Of a stretch of 64,000 nucleotides of DNA, positions 1 to 8,468 are shown one piece after another (within the stretch, counting starts at the first letter, position 1; every line of letters begins with the position of its first letter). The translations under genes and the position numbers were made by a program. Location: contig JANOJB010000119.1 in NCBI GenBank assembly GCA_031407985.1, forward strand, positions 1-64,000, written 5' to 3'. This DNA comes from FEN-1088 sp031407985 (GTDB taxonomy: Bacteria; Myxococcota_A; Polyangia; Fen-1088). The notes under the pieces are model-generated. The model had not been told where the DNA came from and did not search any database. It saw nothing but the letters and a program-made list of their open reading frames with translations.

Positions 1-1
1 C

Positions 2-940
2 GAAGAGGACGAGGGGGGACCGTCTCAGGAAGCGCTGATGGTCAGCGTGGGAACACGGATCGTGAGCCGATCGCTTAGCTATGTTCAAGACATCGGCCCC
101 ACGCGCAATTCGAAGTACAACCTGGCCGCCGCCCCGGAGGCCGATTTCCACATCGATCTGTTTCCAGCGGCGTTTGGCGGTGGTGGTGGGTTCGCGGCCA
201 ACATCGGATTGACGGTGGACGTGGCCTACATGTTGCCGGTGGTGTCGTCGGCCAGCACCAACGGCATGGGTAAATACGCCACCTATTCGTTGGACTGGGC
301 CGTGGGCGCCAAGGTCCGGCTGCCGATGGGCCTGTACGGGATGCTCGGCTACGGCGCGCACCGATATCAGCTAATCGCGCAGGGGCAAGCGGCGGGCGTC
401 GACGTCCCGATGGTCGACTATCGATCCTTCCGGGCGGGGGGAGGCGCCCGGATCCGGGTGACGCCGGAATTCGTGTTGATGGCACACGGTGCCTACCTTC
501 ACTGTCTGGGAGCCATGGGGCAGATCAGCTCCAGGAGCTTCTTTCCCAAGGCGACCTGTGGCGCCCTGGATGCGGGCGCGGCGGTCGGGTACCGGATCAA
601 TTCATTCCTGGAAGCGCAAGTTGGCGTCGACGTCCGGCGGTACGGCCTTGCGTTCCACGTTCTGCCGGCCGACAACGCCCAGCGCATCGCGGGCGGCGCC
701 GTAGACCAGTATCTGATGGGCTGGGCCGCGCTGTCCGTGGTCCTGGGAGGCGCCGAACCGGAAGGCGGGGGTGGCGGCGGCAAAGCGAGTTCGGGGGACG
801 ACGAGGAATCCGATGCCCCGAAGAAGGATGAGAAAGCGAAGAAGGCCGACGATGAAGGATCCGACGGCGAAGCAAGCGCCGACGAAGAGAAGCCGGCCAA
901 GAAGAAGAAAAAGTCGGCCGCGGACGAAATCGATCTGTAG
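2..940 (+). CDS. Outer-membrane beta-barrel-like protein with charged C-terminal tail (5' end outside window)
   Basis: The reading frame is open from the left edge, and the residues before the first internal ATG (base 38) are acidic and Gly/Ser-rich, so the true start lies upstream and only about 312 residues are seen. The visible part alternates short hydrophobic and Gly/aromatic strands, as in outer-membrane barrels. It ends in a tail of about 55 residues that is first Gly-rich, then alternating acidic and Lys-rich. Such tails are frequent in myxobacterial surface proteins. It is convergent with thiO, with only 3 bases between the two stop codons. No specific family is recognised and no function can be assigned. 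Confidence 0.6.
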   Translation, partial: EEDEGGPSQEALMVSVGTRIVSRSLSYVQDIGPTRNSKYNLAAAPEADFHIDLFPAAFGGGGGFAANIGLTVDVAYMLPVVSSASTNGMGKYATYSLDWAVGAKVRLPMGLYGMLGYGAHRYQLIAQGQAAGVDVPMVDYRSFRAGGGARIRVTPEFVLMAHGAYLHCLGAMGQISSRSFFPKATCGALDAGAAVGYRINSFLEAQVGVDVRRYGLAFHVLPADNAQRIAGGAVDQYLMGWAALSVVLGGAEPEGGGGGGKASSGDDEESDAPKKDEKAKKADDEGSDGEASADEEKPAKKKKKSAADEIDL

Positions 941-943
941 CGA

Positions 944-2140
944 TCAGCGCGTGAAGCGGGCGACGGAAAACGGGGCCAGGTCAACGCCGGCGTTTCCCGT
1001 CGCCACCAGATCGGCGATGGCCTGGGCGGTGATCGGGCACAGCAGGATTCCGTTGCGGTGGTGCCCGGTCGCCAGGAACAGGTGACGGATGGGTGTCGGC
1101 CCCAGCACCGGCAGATGGTCTTCCGTGTAGGGGCGAAAGTTCGACCAGGTGTCGATCACCGGTGCATCGGAGAGCGCGGGAACCACAGTACGGGCCAAGC
1201 CCAGGATCTCGGCCAATCCACCGACGGTGACCTCCTTGCGAAAGCCCACCATTTCGGTGGTGCTGCCGGCCACCACCGTCCCGTCGCGGCGCGGGACCAG
1301 ATAGCCACGGCCCTGGACCGACAAGACGTGACGGAACATCGGCGGTCGGGTCTCGATCGCGACCAGCTGCCCGCGGGCCGGGCGCACGACGGAGGCCGGA
1401 ACGCCCGCGCCTTCGACCAAACCCGACCAGCTTCCCGCGGCAACCACAACCGCACCCGCAGCCAACGTGTCGCCGTCCAGATCCACGCCCGTCGCGGCGC
1501 CGGCATCGATTCGCACGCGACGCACATACCGGCCCTGCAAAAAACGCGCACCCGCCGCCGCCGCGGCTTGCGACAGGGCGCGGGCCAAGAACTTCGGATT
1601 CACCTGCGCGTCGTCGGGAAACAGCAACGCCGCCCGCACGGCCTCGCCGAGGGCCGGCTCCCTTTCGCGTGCCGCCGCGCCCGTCAGCGCCTCGACGCGC
1701 ATCCCGCGGGCTTGCTGCCACACGCGCCGGGTGCCCAGTTCGCGTTCCGTGTCCTCGGTCAGCGCCAGCGCCAACACACCGGATTTCACGTGGCCGATGT
1801 CGATGCCGGTCGCGTCGGCAAGTTCGACCGCCAGCGACGGGTACAGCGCGCGACTGCGCAGTCCCAGTTCCAACATGGGGCCCGGACCGGAGACCTCCAT
1901 CTGAGGCGCCAACATTCCCGCCGCGGCGCTGGACGCCTCCGCGCCGGGAATCCCGCGTTCGATGACGGTGACCCCGACACCGCGTTGGGCCAGGCGCAGC
2001 GCGATCGCACAACCCATCACGCCACCGCCGATGATCACGACGTCCTGACCGGTATTCCGCGGGCTTTGCCCTACCCCCTGCCCTGCCCCGTCCCGCGCCC
2101 CGTCCCGCTGGATCTGCATCGTGCCGGTGTCAGATCCCAT
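944..2140 (-). CDS. thiO: Glycine oxidase ThiO (FAD-dependent amine oxidase)
   Basis: This 398-aa protein belongs to the DAO/glycine oxidase family. ThiO oxidises glycine to iminoglycine for the thiazole ring of thiamine. A dinucleotide-binding GGGVMG motif lies at residues 38-43, followed by the acidic end of the beta2 strand at E61, and the C-terminal part has the typical pattern NFRPYTEDHLPVLGP and ATGHHRNGI. About 30 N-terminal residues before the FAD motif are repetitive (RDG/GQG) and may not be needed. The ATG overlaps the stop of the upstream apbE gene by 11 bases, so the two are probably translated from one mRNA. No other thiamine gene is adjacent, so a more general amino-acid oxidase is possible. 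Confidence 0.85.
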   Translation of the reverse strand: MGSDTGTMQIQRDGARDGAGQGVGQSPRNTGQDVVIIGGGVMGCAIALRLAQRGVGVTVIERGIPGAEASSAAAGMLAPQMEVSGPGPMLELGLRSRALYPSLAVELADATGIDIGHVKSGVLALALTEDTERELGTRRVWQQARGMRVEALTGAAAREREPALGEAVRAALLFPDDAQVNPKFLARALSQAAAAAGARFLQGRYVRRVRIDAGAATGVDLDGDTLAAGAVVVAAGSWSGLVEGAGVPASVVRPARGQLVAIETRPPMFRHVLSVQGRGYLVPRRDGTVVAGSTTEMVGFRKEVTVGGLAEILGLARTVVPALSDAPVIDTWSNFRPYTEDHLPVLGPTPIRHLFLATGHHRNGILLCPITAQAIADLVATGNAGVDLAPFSVARFTR

Positions 2141-3185
2141 CCTGCGGCACCCCCGTCACCTTTAGCTTGCCTTCAAGCGACGCGGACTTCCAAACCTTGT
2201 TCTGGGCGTCGACGACAACCACCGCCGTGTCGGGAAACCGCGCGCACAGCGCCAAGCCCTTCTTCGGTCCCAGGATGAACACAGCGTCGTCGAGAGCATC
2301 AGCCAGAAACGCGTTCGGCGCCAGGATCGTCACCCCGCGCGACGCCGTCGCCGGATAGCCGGTCTTGGGATCGATGATGTGGTGATACCGTTTGCCATCA
2401 AGGACGAAGGCCCGTTCATAATCGCCGGCCGTCGAAAACGCCTGATCCTTGATGGGCATTGTGGCGATCACGTCGCGAGGGCCGCCGCGCGGATCGCGCA
2501 CGCCGACCATCCAATTCGCAGATCCCTTCTGACCAGAGACGAACAGATCGCCGCCCGCCTGCACCATGAAATCGGCAAGACCGCGCGCGCGCAGGATCGC
2601 CGCCGCCCGATCCACGGCATAACCTTTCGCGATGCCGCCCAGCCCCAGGCGCATGCCGGGACGCCGCAGCTTGACGGTCTTCGCCGCCGGATTCAGAAGC
2701 ACGTGCCGCCAGCCAATCAGGCGACGGCGCCGAGCAATCTCGGTCGCCGCGGGAACGCGCTTCTCCAGATCCTCGTCGAACTTCCACAGCCCGCGCATGG
2801 CCGCGTACGTGATATCGAACGCGCCGTCCGACAACCGCGACATCTCCTGTGCCTTGGCGATCACCTCGAACGTCTCGTCCGCGACCTTGACCGCGTCACG
2901 TCCGGCGGCGGCGTTCACGCGCAACACGTCGGACGGCGGCTGCCCCGGCCATTCCCAGTCGGTCATCAGGCGCTCGATTCGGCGCAATTCATCGAACGCC
3001 GCGACAAAGGCTGTTTCGGCCAGCGCGTCGTTCAGCGTATAGGCCGTGAGGACCACATCCGTGCCCATGGCGTGGTACGTCCGCGCGAAAACATGGGAGA
3101 CCAGCGCCTGTGCCCGCGCGGGGCTCCCCGCAATTGCCAGCAACAGCGCGAAGACAATCGAGTTAGAACACCAACGGCGTCGCAA
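2130..3185 (-). CDS. apbE: FAD:protein FMN transferase (ApbE family)
   Basis: ApbE moves FMN from FAD onto a Thr/Ser of target flavoproteins outside the cytoplasm. From a TTG at 3185 the product has 351 residues, starting MRRRW followed by a hydrophobic stretch and an ARA cleavage-like site, a good signal peptide. Family motifs follow: MGTDVVLTAY at about residue 40, LGGIAKGYAVDRAA near 190, and VQAGGDLFVSG shortly after. The frame stays open upstream to 3563, but that extension lies antisense to the transketolase gene and is not protein-like, so it is rejected. No classical flavinylation target such as NqrC or RnfG is in the window. It is divergent from the transketolase genes. Confidence 0.85.
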   Translation of the reverse strand: MRRRWCSNSIVFALLLAIAGSPARAQALVSHVFARTYHAMGTDVVLTAYTLNDALAETAFVAAFDELRRIERLMTDWEWPGQPPSDVLRVNAAAGRDAVKVADETFEVIAKAQEMSRLSDGAFDITYAAMRGLWKFDEDLEKRVPAATEIARRRRLIGWRHVLLNPAAKTVKLRRPGMRLGLGGIAKGYAVDRAAAILRARGLADFMVQAGGDLFVSGQKGSANWMVGVRDPRGGPRDVIATMPIKDQAFSTAGDYERAFVLDGKRYHHIIDPKTGYPATASRGVTILAPNAFLADALDDAVFILGPKKGLALCARFPDTAVVVVDAQNKVWKSASLEGKLKVTGVPQDGI

Positions 3186-3248
3186 TCGGGAAACAAGATA
3201 GCAGGAAACAGTTGAAACGGTGGGCGGCTCGGGCAAGACTGCGTCCCC

Positions 3249-4115
3249 ATGCTTGACCCTGCAACCATCAATACCTTGCGCAAACGTGCCTGCGACCTGC
3301 GCATCGACAACCTGACCATGATCGCCACCGCCGGCAACGGACATCCCGGAGGAACGCTGTCGGCGATGGATATTCTGCAAACGCTGTTCTTTGCCGAGAT
3401 GAAACACCGCCCCTCCGAGCCGCAATGGCCAGGTCGTGATCGACTGGTACTGTCGAAGGGGCACGCGGTGCCGGCGCTGTACGCCGTCATGGCGCACGCG
3501 GGATATTTTCCGCGTGAGCGCCTGAATACCCTGCGCCAACTGGGCAGCCCGCTGCAGGGCCACCCGGCGAACTTCCTGGTCCCGGGCATCGAAGCGTCGA
3601 CGGGCTCACTGGGACAAGGACTATCGGTGGCACTGGGAATGGCGCTGGCGTCGCGGCTGGATGGCAACGCTTTTCGCGTCTACTGCGTCATCGGCGACGG
3701 TGAATCGCAGGAAGGACAAATCTGGGAGGCGGCGCTTTGCGCCCCCAAGTACAAGCTGGACAACCTGTGCGTGATCCTTGACCACAACAAGGGCCAGATC
3801 GACGGTCCGGTGAAGGACGTGATGGATCTGGAACCGATCGCCGACAAATGGCGCGCGTTCAACTGGAACGTGTTGACCGTCGACGGGCACGACTATCAGA
3901 AGATTGGCGAGGCGTTGGACCAGGCGCGCGCGACCAAGGGTAAGCCGACGTTCATTCTGGCCGACACCGTCAAGGGCAAGGGAGTTTCGTTCATGGAGGG
4001 AAAGATTGGCTGGCACGGCATCGCCCCGTCCCCGGAGCAGTTGGCGCAGGCGATCAAGGAACTGGAAGCCGCGAAGGCGGCGTTGTCGCTGGCCCCGTCG
4101 AAGGAAGGGAACTGA
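3249..4115 (+). CDS. Transketolase, N-terminal (TPP-binding) subunit
   Basis: At 288 residues this is the N-terminal half of a split transketolase. It carries the thiamine-diphosphate-binding region with GNGHPGG (His32), the SKGHAVPALYA block and the GDGESQEGQIWEAA Mg/TPP motif near residue 150. Split transketolases work as a two-chain enzyme with the product of the next gene, transferring two-carbon units in the pentose phosphate pathway. The stop TGA at 4113 is followed after one base by the ATG of the C-terminal subunit, which points to coupled translation and equal dosage. It is divergent from apbE with about 60 bases between. Confidence 0.93.
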   Translation: MLDPATINTLRKRACDLRIDNLTMIATAGNGHPGGTLSAMDILQTLFFAEMKHRPSEPQWPGRDRLVLSKGHAVPALYAVMAHAGYFPRERLNTLRQLGSPLQGHPANFLVPGIEASTGSLGQGLSVALGMALASRLDGNAFRVYCVIGDGESQEGQIWEAALCAPKYKLDNLCVILDHNKGQIDGPVKDVMDLEPIADKWRAFNWNVLTVDGHDYQKIGEALDQARATKGKPTFILADTVKGKGVSFMEGKIGWHGIAPSPEQLAQAIKELEAAKAALSLAPSKEGN

Positions 4116-4116
4116 C

Positions 4117-5073
4117 ATGGGTGCCGCCGCGCAACCGTCCACCGGAACCAGCAAGGCCAGTCGCGACGCGTTCGGTGAAGCCCTGGTACGCCTGGGTGAA
4201 ACCCATCCCGAATTGGTGGTTCTGGACGCCGATTTGTCCGAGAGCACGCGCTCGGGAAAATTCGCCAAGAAGTTCCCCGAGCGGTTCTTCCAGATGGGCA
4301 TATCGGAAGCCAACATGATCGGGGCCGCCGCCGGACTGGCCTTGTGTGGCAAGGTCCCGTTCGCGTGTTCGTTCGCGGCGTTCATCACCGGACGCTTCGA
4401 TCAAATCCGCATGTCGATGGCCTATTCGGCGGCGAACGTTCGCTTGGTCGGCAGCCACGCGGGAGTCGGCATCGGCGAGGACGGGTATTCGCAGCAGGGG
4501 CTGGAGGACATCGCCCTGATGCGAACGTTGCCCGGCATGGCCGTGATCCAGCCTGGTGATGATCTGGAGACCGACGGTGCGGTCGAGTACCTGATGTCGC
4601 ACAAGGGGCCGGCGTTCCTGCGCACCACGCGCCAGAAATTGGATCGCGTGAACAATCCCGACGGCTACAAGTTCCAATTCGGCAAGGGCGTCACCGTCGT
4701 CGACGGGAAGGACCTGACCATCGTCGCATCGGGCGGCACGGTGGGTCCCGCCGTGAAGGCGGCCGAAATGCTGGCCGCGGATCGCATCAGCGTGCGCGTC
4801 ATCAACATCCATACGATCAAGCCAATCGACGTCGAATTGCTGGCAAAGGCCGCGCGCGAAACCAAACGCATCCTGACCGTCGAGGACCACCAGGTGACCG
4901 GGGGGCTGGGCGGCGCGGTGGTCGAGGCGCTGGCGGACCGCGAACCGGTGCGCGTGCGGCGGCACGGGATTCTGGATACCTTCGGCGAGTCGGGGACTCC
5001 CGAGGCGCTGTACCGCCACTTCAAACTGGACGCGGCCGGAATCGCCGAGGTCGCCCGCGCCTTCGTCGGCTGA
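4117..5073 (+). CDS. Transketolase, C-terminal (pyrimidine-binding) subunit
   Basis: This 318-aa protein is the partner half of the split transketolase. It contains the pyrimidine-binding domain (VLDADLSESTR near the start, then GISEANMIGAAAGLA and GEDGYSQQGLEDIALMR) and the C-terminal transketolase domain (VINIHTIKPID, ending with TFGESGTPEALY). The frame is open further upstream, but the ATG at 4117 is preceded by an AAGGAAGG ribosome-binding site inside the end of the first subunit, and homology-like sequence begins soon after it. The next gene, tsaE, starts 5 bases after the stop, so the three genes likely form an operon. Confidence 0.93.
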   Translation: MGAAAQPSTGTSKASRDAFGEALVRLGETHPELVVLDADLSESTRSGKFAKKFPERFFQMGISEANMIGAAAGLALCGKVPFACSFAAFITGRFDQIRMSMAYSAANVRLVGSHAGVGIGEDGYSQQGLEDIALMRTLPGMAVIQPGDDLETDGAVEYLMSHKGPAFLRTTRQKLDRVNNPDGYKFQFGKGVTVVDGKDLTIVASGGTVGPAVKAAEMLAADRISVRVINIHTIKPIDVELLAKAARETKRILTVEDHQVTGGLGGAVVEALADREPVRVRRHGILDTFGESGTPEALYRHFKLDAAGIAEVARAFVG

Positions 5074-5078
5074 CGCCG

Positions 5079-5570
5079 TTGCTGACCGACCCCGCTATCG
5101 TGCTTCAGGCCACCACGGCCGACGCCATGAAGGCGCTGGGGCGTCGCCTTGGTCGTGTCATGCGCGTGGGCGACGTCGTCGGGTTGGTCGGGACGCTGGG
5201 CGCGGGAAAAACCACGCTGGCCCAAGGCATCGCCAACGGATTGGGGGTCGCGCGCGATCGCCATGTCGCCAGCCCCACGTTCGCCCTGGTCAACGAACAT
5301 CCGGCGCGGGTTCCGTTCGTCCACGCTGATCTGTATCGCCTACGCGACGTGGCCGAGTTGGCTGAACTGGGCCTGGACGAGATCTTCGACCGGGCCGCGG
5401 TGGTCATCGAATGGGTCGACCTGTTCCCGGCGGCCGTTCCCGCGGATTTCCTTCGAATCAGCATCTCCGCCACTTCCGACGACGCCCGGACGCTGACCAT
5501 CGCGCCTTGCGGTCCTCGGAGCGCCGAACTGGTGTCGGCGCTGAGTGCGACCTCGCCCACGCACGAATGA
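5079..5570 (+). CDS. tsaE: tRNA t6A37 biosynthesis ATPase TsaE
   Basis: This 163-aa P-loop protein has the Walker A motif GTLGAGKTT at residues 38-46, the SPTFALVNE segment and HADLYRL near the middle, and the LDEIF and VVIEWVD strands typical of TsaE (YjeE). TsaE supports the TsaB/TsaD complex in making N6-threonylcarbamoyl-adenosine at tRNA position 37. The start is TTG at 5079, five bases after the transketolase stop; no earlier start fits. In many proteobacteria tsaE sits next to nnr, but here nnr is 48 kb away in the tilS-ftsH operon, so the gene has moved or the cluster has split. Confidence 0.9.
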   Translation: MLTDPAIVLQATTADAMKALGRRLGRVMRVGDVVGLVGTLGAGKTTLAQGIANGLGVARDRHVASPTFALVNEHPARVPFVHADLYRLRDVAELAELGLDEIFDRAAVVIEWVDLFPAAVPADFLRISISATSDDARTLTIAPCGPRSAELVSALSATSPTHE

Positions 5571-5614
5571 GGACTCGCTCCGCGCCGAGGGACCGTTGCT
5601 TCGGATACCGCGTG

Positions 5615-7516
5615 TCACCGAGCGGGGCGGCGCATGTCGTGGAACCAGGCACGCACCTCGGCCATGCGCGCGCGTTGATCGTCGGGCGCACGTCGCTTGC
5701 ACGTTGCCGCCTCGGGAGATCCGTCCGGGGCCGCCCAACGGACCTCCACGCAATCGTTCGGGTTGTACGCGATTTCGAAGCCCAACTTGCGGGCCAGCAC
5801 GTCGGCGACCGTCAATTTGAACGGTGTCCCGTCGCTGCGCCGGTACTCGATGCTCTTCTCTTTGACACGCGCGGCGTGCAACTTCTCGATCTCGGCGCGC
5901 ACGACTGCTGGTTTGCGCGTACCCAGGTTGAAAAGTTCAGGATGCGCGACGATACGTTCGGGCAAGGTTTCCAGCGCCCGAATCGCGATCTGAAGCCGCA
6001 TATCACGCGACGGCGTCGCGTAGTCCTCCCAGGGACCGATGGTCTCGAAAATCTTCGGCCCCACGGGCATGGGGACGACCGGATTGTTGTTTTCGCGCAT
6101 GTATTTCTCGCCGTTGTCGACCGAGCCGACCCGCGTTTGAATCTGCTCGAGCAAGGCATCCAACGTTTCGCGATGGGCCGCGGCGGCGTCAAGCCCTTTG
6201 GGGTTGATCAGCTTTCCCATGCGCGCGTAAAACGCGTCCCGCGCCAGGTCGGTTTGCTCCGTCGAGAACGACGCAAAACGACGCTCCGTGCGCAGTGCGG
6301 TATTCGCCAGCGTCGCCAATTTTCCATCGGTGCGCACCAACGGCCGAAACATCTTGAACCCGGGACCCGCGCCGGCGACGTCGTTCGCGTACAGGAAGGT
6401 TCCTTCCCAGAAGCGTTTACGCCCGATTGAACCGTCGGGCTGGCCGTCGACCGCCAGCAGGATTCCTCCCGCGTCACCGGCCTGCTCGATCCATTTCACC
6501 ACCATCAACACGTGACCATACGGATCGGCGTAGACCGTACCCGGGCGCAGCGCATCGCGGGTCAGCTTGACCGGATAGTAGTCGGTGTTGTCATCGGTAA
6601 GCGCGGTGCGCGCGCTGCCCGAATGAACCTTGTTCGCCAACAGCCGGAAGAATTTTTTCGCGGCGCCCAGCGCATCCTTCGGCGCCCCCTCCATCGGCAT
6701 CTCACTGGTGATCAGCTCGCCGCAACGGGGGGGACGCGCGTCGGTTCCCCGATCGCAGTCACGCATGCCGAACGGCAAGCCCACCTTCCAACTGAAGTAG
6801 GCGCGCGAAAAATAAGGGAGGTCGGCGCAGTCGGGCGCGGCCACAAGCGCCGTTTTGCCCTTTGGCGCGTCCTCGCCGAGGCCCAGATAGTCGAAGAAAA
6901 AATTGCGGTCGTGCTCACGCAGCGCCTGCGCCAACGGTCGAAAGGCCAGACTCTCACTGGCGGGAGCATCGAACAGCGATTCGATCCAGGCGGAATATAG
7001 GTTCTCGGTGGCGCGGTCCCACGCCCGTGTCGACGTCCAGATCCCCGTGGGGGCCACGCGGGCGGGCGATGACGGGCGGCCCCGCCCCGCGACATCCACG
7101 TTTCGGCAGGCAATCGTTTTGCCATCACGCTGAAGCTCGACCACGTACCGCCCCGTATCCGGGCTGGGGACGGCCGCGTCGTAGCTCCACGGTGCCCCCC
7201 CGCGCCGTGCCGTCCGGACGGTCTCCTTGCGGCCACCCGGCCCCGTGATGACCACCTCGGCGGCGCCCTGGGACTCCTCGGACACCGCCAGCACCCGTAG
7301 CGATCGCCCGACCGACGGCACCTGCGGCGCGATCCAGATTTGCACAGCATCCCCGGCGCGCCCCTCACGCCCGTTGCCGCACGTCGGGCCGTTCGATTTC
7401 GCGGAGGCCGCACGGATGCCCACGCCCCTGCCCTCGCCCGCCGCCCACGCGACAACGAATGCCCCACCGAAAACCAGGACTTTCGTCTGCCTGTTGCGCA
7501 CGATCACGCGCAGCAT
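5615..7516 (-). CDS. Exported protein of unknown function, 633 aa
   Basis: The N-terminus (MLRVIVRNRQTK followed by VLVFGGAFVVAWAAG) is a signal peptide or single membrane anchor, so the bulk is extracytoplasmic. An Ig-like or carbohydrate-binding-like region may occupy about residues 60-145 (PSVGRSLRVLAVS, ending RYVVELQRDGKTIACR). The central part has conserved-looking blocks such as DDNTDYYPV and PGTVYADPYGHVLMVV, which recall the Gly-His strand of papain-like hydrolases, but I see no complete catalytic triad. The ATG at 7516 is preferred; a TTG at 7528 is in frame and follows the pfkB stop by 4 bases. It is last in an mtnP-pfkB-orf operon. I do not recognise the family. Confidence 0.7.
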   Translation of the reverse strand: MLRVIVRNRQTKVLVFGGAFVVAWAAGEGRGVGIRAASAKSNGPTCGNGREGRAGDAVQIWIAPQVPSVGRSLRVLAVSEESQGAAEVVITGPGGRKETVRTARRGGAPWSYDAAVPSPDTGRYVVELQRDGKTIACRNVDVAGRGRPSSPARVAPTGIWTSTRAWDRATENLYSAWIESLFDAPASESLAFRPLAQALREHDRNFFFDYLGLGEDAPKGKTALVAAPDCADLPYFSRAYFSWKVGLPFGMRDCDRGTDARPPRCGELITSEMPMEGAPKDALGAAKKFFRLLANKVHSGSARTALTDDNTDYYPVKLTRDALRPGTVYADPYGHVLMVVKWIEQAGDAGGILLAVDGQPDGSIGRKRFWEGTFLYANDVAGAGPGFKMFRPLVRTDGKLATLANTALRTERRFASFSTEQTDLARDAFYARMGKLINPKGLDAAAAHRETLDALLEQIQTRVGSVDNGEKYMRENNNPVVPMPVGPKIFETIGPWEDYATPSRDMRLQIAIRALETLPERIVAHPELFNLGTRKPAVVRAEIEKLHAARVKEKSIEYRRSDGTPFKLTVADVLARKLGFEIAYNPNDCVEVRWAAPDGSPEAATCKRRAPDDQRARMAEVRAWFHDMRRPAR

Positions 7517-7532
7517 ATCCAATTCCAAACGC

Positions 7533-8468
7533 CTAGAGGCGGATCTTCTCGAAGTGAACCAGATCGGCGAAGGCCGCGAAGCGTTCGCGGATCTGCGACA
7601 GATCCAGCGAGCGGAACCGGTCCAGACTGAAATCCTCGACGGCGAAGGAGGCCAGTACGGATCCCAAAATCATCGCTGTTCGGACGCTCTGCGGCGTGGT
7701 CGACCCCGAACGGGCCAACCAGCCCATGAAACCGCCCGCGAACGAATCGCCGGCACCGGTGGGATCAACGACGTTTTCGATGGGAAACGCGGGGGCGGCG
7801 AACACGCCAGCCTCATGAAACAAAAGCGCGCCCGCGTCTCCCCGCTTGATGATGACGGCGTTGGGACCCAGCGCCCGAATGGCGCGCGCCGCCGCGGGCA
7901 GATTCGCCTCGCCGGACAGTTCGCGTGCTTCCTCGTCGTTCAGCAGCAACATGTCCACGCGTTTCAGCAACGCCAACAGATCCGGACGCCTGCCCGTGAT
8001 CCAGAAGTTCATCGTGTCGCACGCGACGAACTTGGGTTTGTCGACCTGCTGCAACACGCCCAGCTGCAACTGCGGATCGATGTTGGCCAGGAAGACCAGT
8101 TCGGAACCGCCCCACCCCGGGGCCAACTTCGGTCGAAAATCCGAAAAGACATTCAGCCGGGTATCCAGCGTCGTCCGGCTCATGAAGTCGGCCGAATAGA
8201 CCCCTGACCAACGAAAGGTCTCGCCGGGGACGCGTTCAAGGCCGGCCAGATCGACGCCGTGCCGTTCGAACAGCGCCGTGTGCTCCGCCGGAAAATCCGT
8301 TCCGACAACGGCAACCATGCGCGGCGGCGCCAGGAAGGACGCCGCGACGGAGAAGTACGATGCGGCGCCGCCCAGAACGCTTGTGCGTTTTCCGACGCGT
8401 GTCTCGACATCGTCAAGACCCACCGAACCGACGACCAACAAAGAATGGGATTTGGAATCAAGGGTCAC
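7533..8468 (-). CDS. PfkB-family carbohydrate/nucleoside kinase
   Basis: This 311-aa protein has the PfkB fold signatures. An N-terminal GGAASYFSVAA motif binds the substrate, a LLLNDEEARELSG block lies in the middle, and the C-terminal DPTGAGDSFAGGF motif carries the anion hole and the catalytic Asp. These kinases phosphorylate sugars or nucleosides such as ribose or adenosine. The GTG start overlaps the stop of mtnP in a GTGA arrangement, so the two are translationally coupled. The pairing with methylthioadenosine phosphorylase suggests a salvage substrate (adenosine or a ribose derivative), but the sequence does not fix the substrate. Confidence 0.88.
   Translation of the reverse strand: MTLDSKSHSLLVVGSVGLDDVETRVGKRTSVLGGAASYFSVAASFLAPPRMVAVVGTDFPAEHTALFERHGVDLAGLERVPGETFRWSGVYSADFMSRTTLDTRLNVFSDFRPKLAPGWGGSELVFLANIDPQLQLGVLQQVDKPKFVACDTMNFWITGRRPDLLALLKRVDMLLLNDEEARELSGEANLPAAARAIRALGPNAVIIKRGDAGALLFHEAGVFAAPAFPIENVVDPTGAGDSFAGGFMGWLARSGSTTPQSVRTAMILGSVLASFAVEDFSLDRFRSLDLSQIRERFAAFADLVHFEKIRL

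Noticed and set aside
1058..2278. Long plus-strand open frame over thiO
   Set aside because: It is a high-GC antisense shadow with Arg/His-rich composition and no family motif.
3186..3563. N-terminal extension of ApbE beyond 3185
   Set aside because: It lies antisense to the transketolase gene; the signal peptide begins naturally at 3185.
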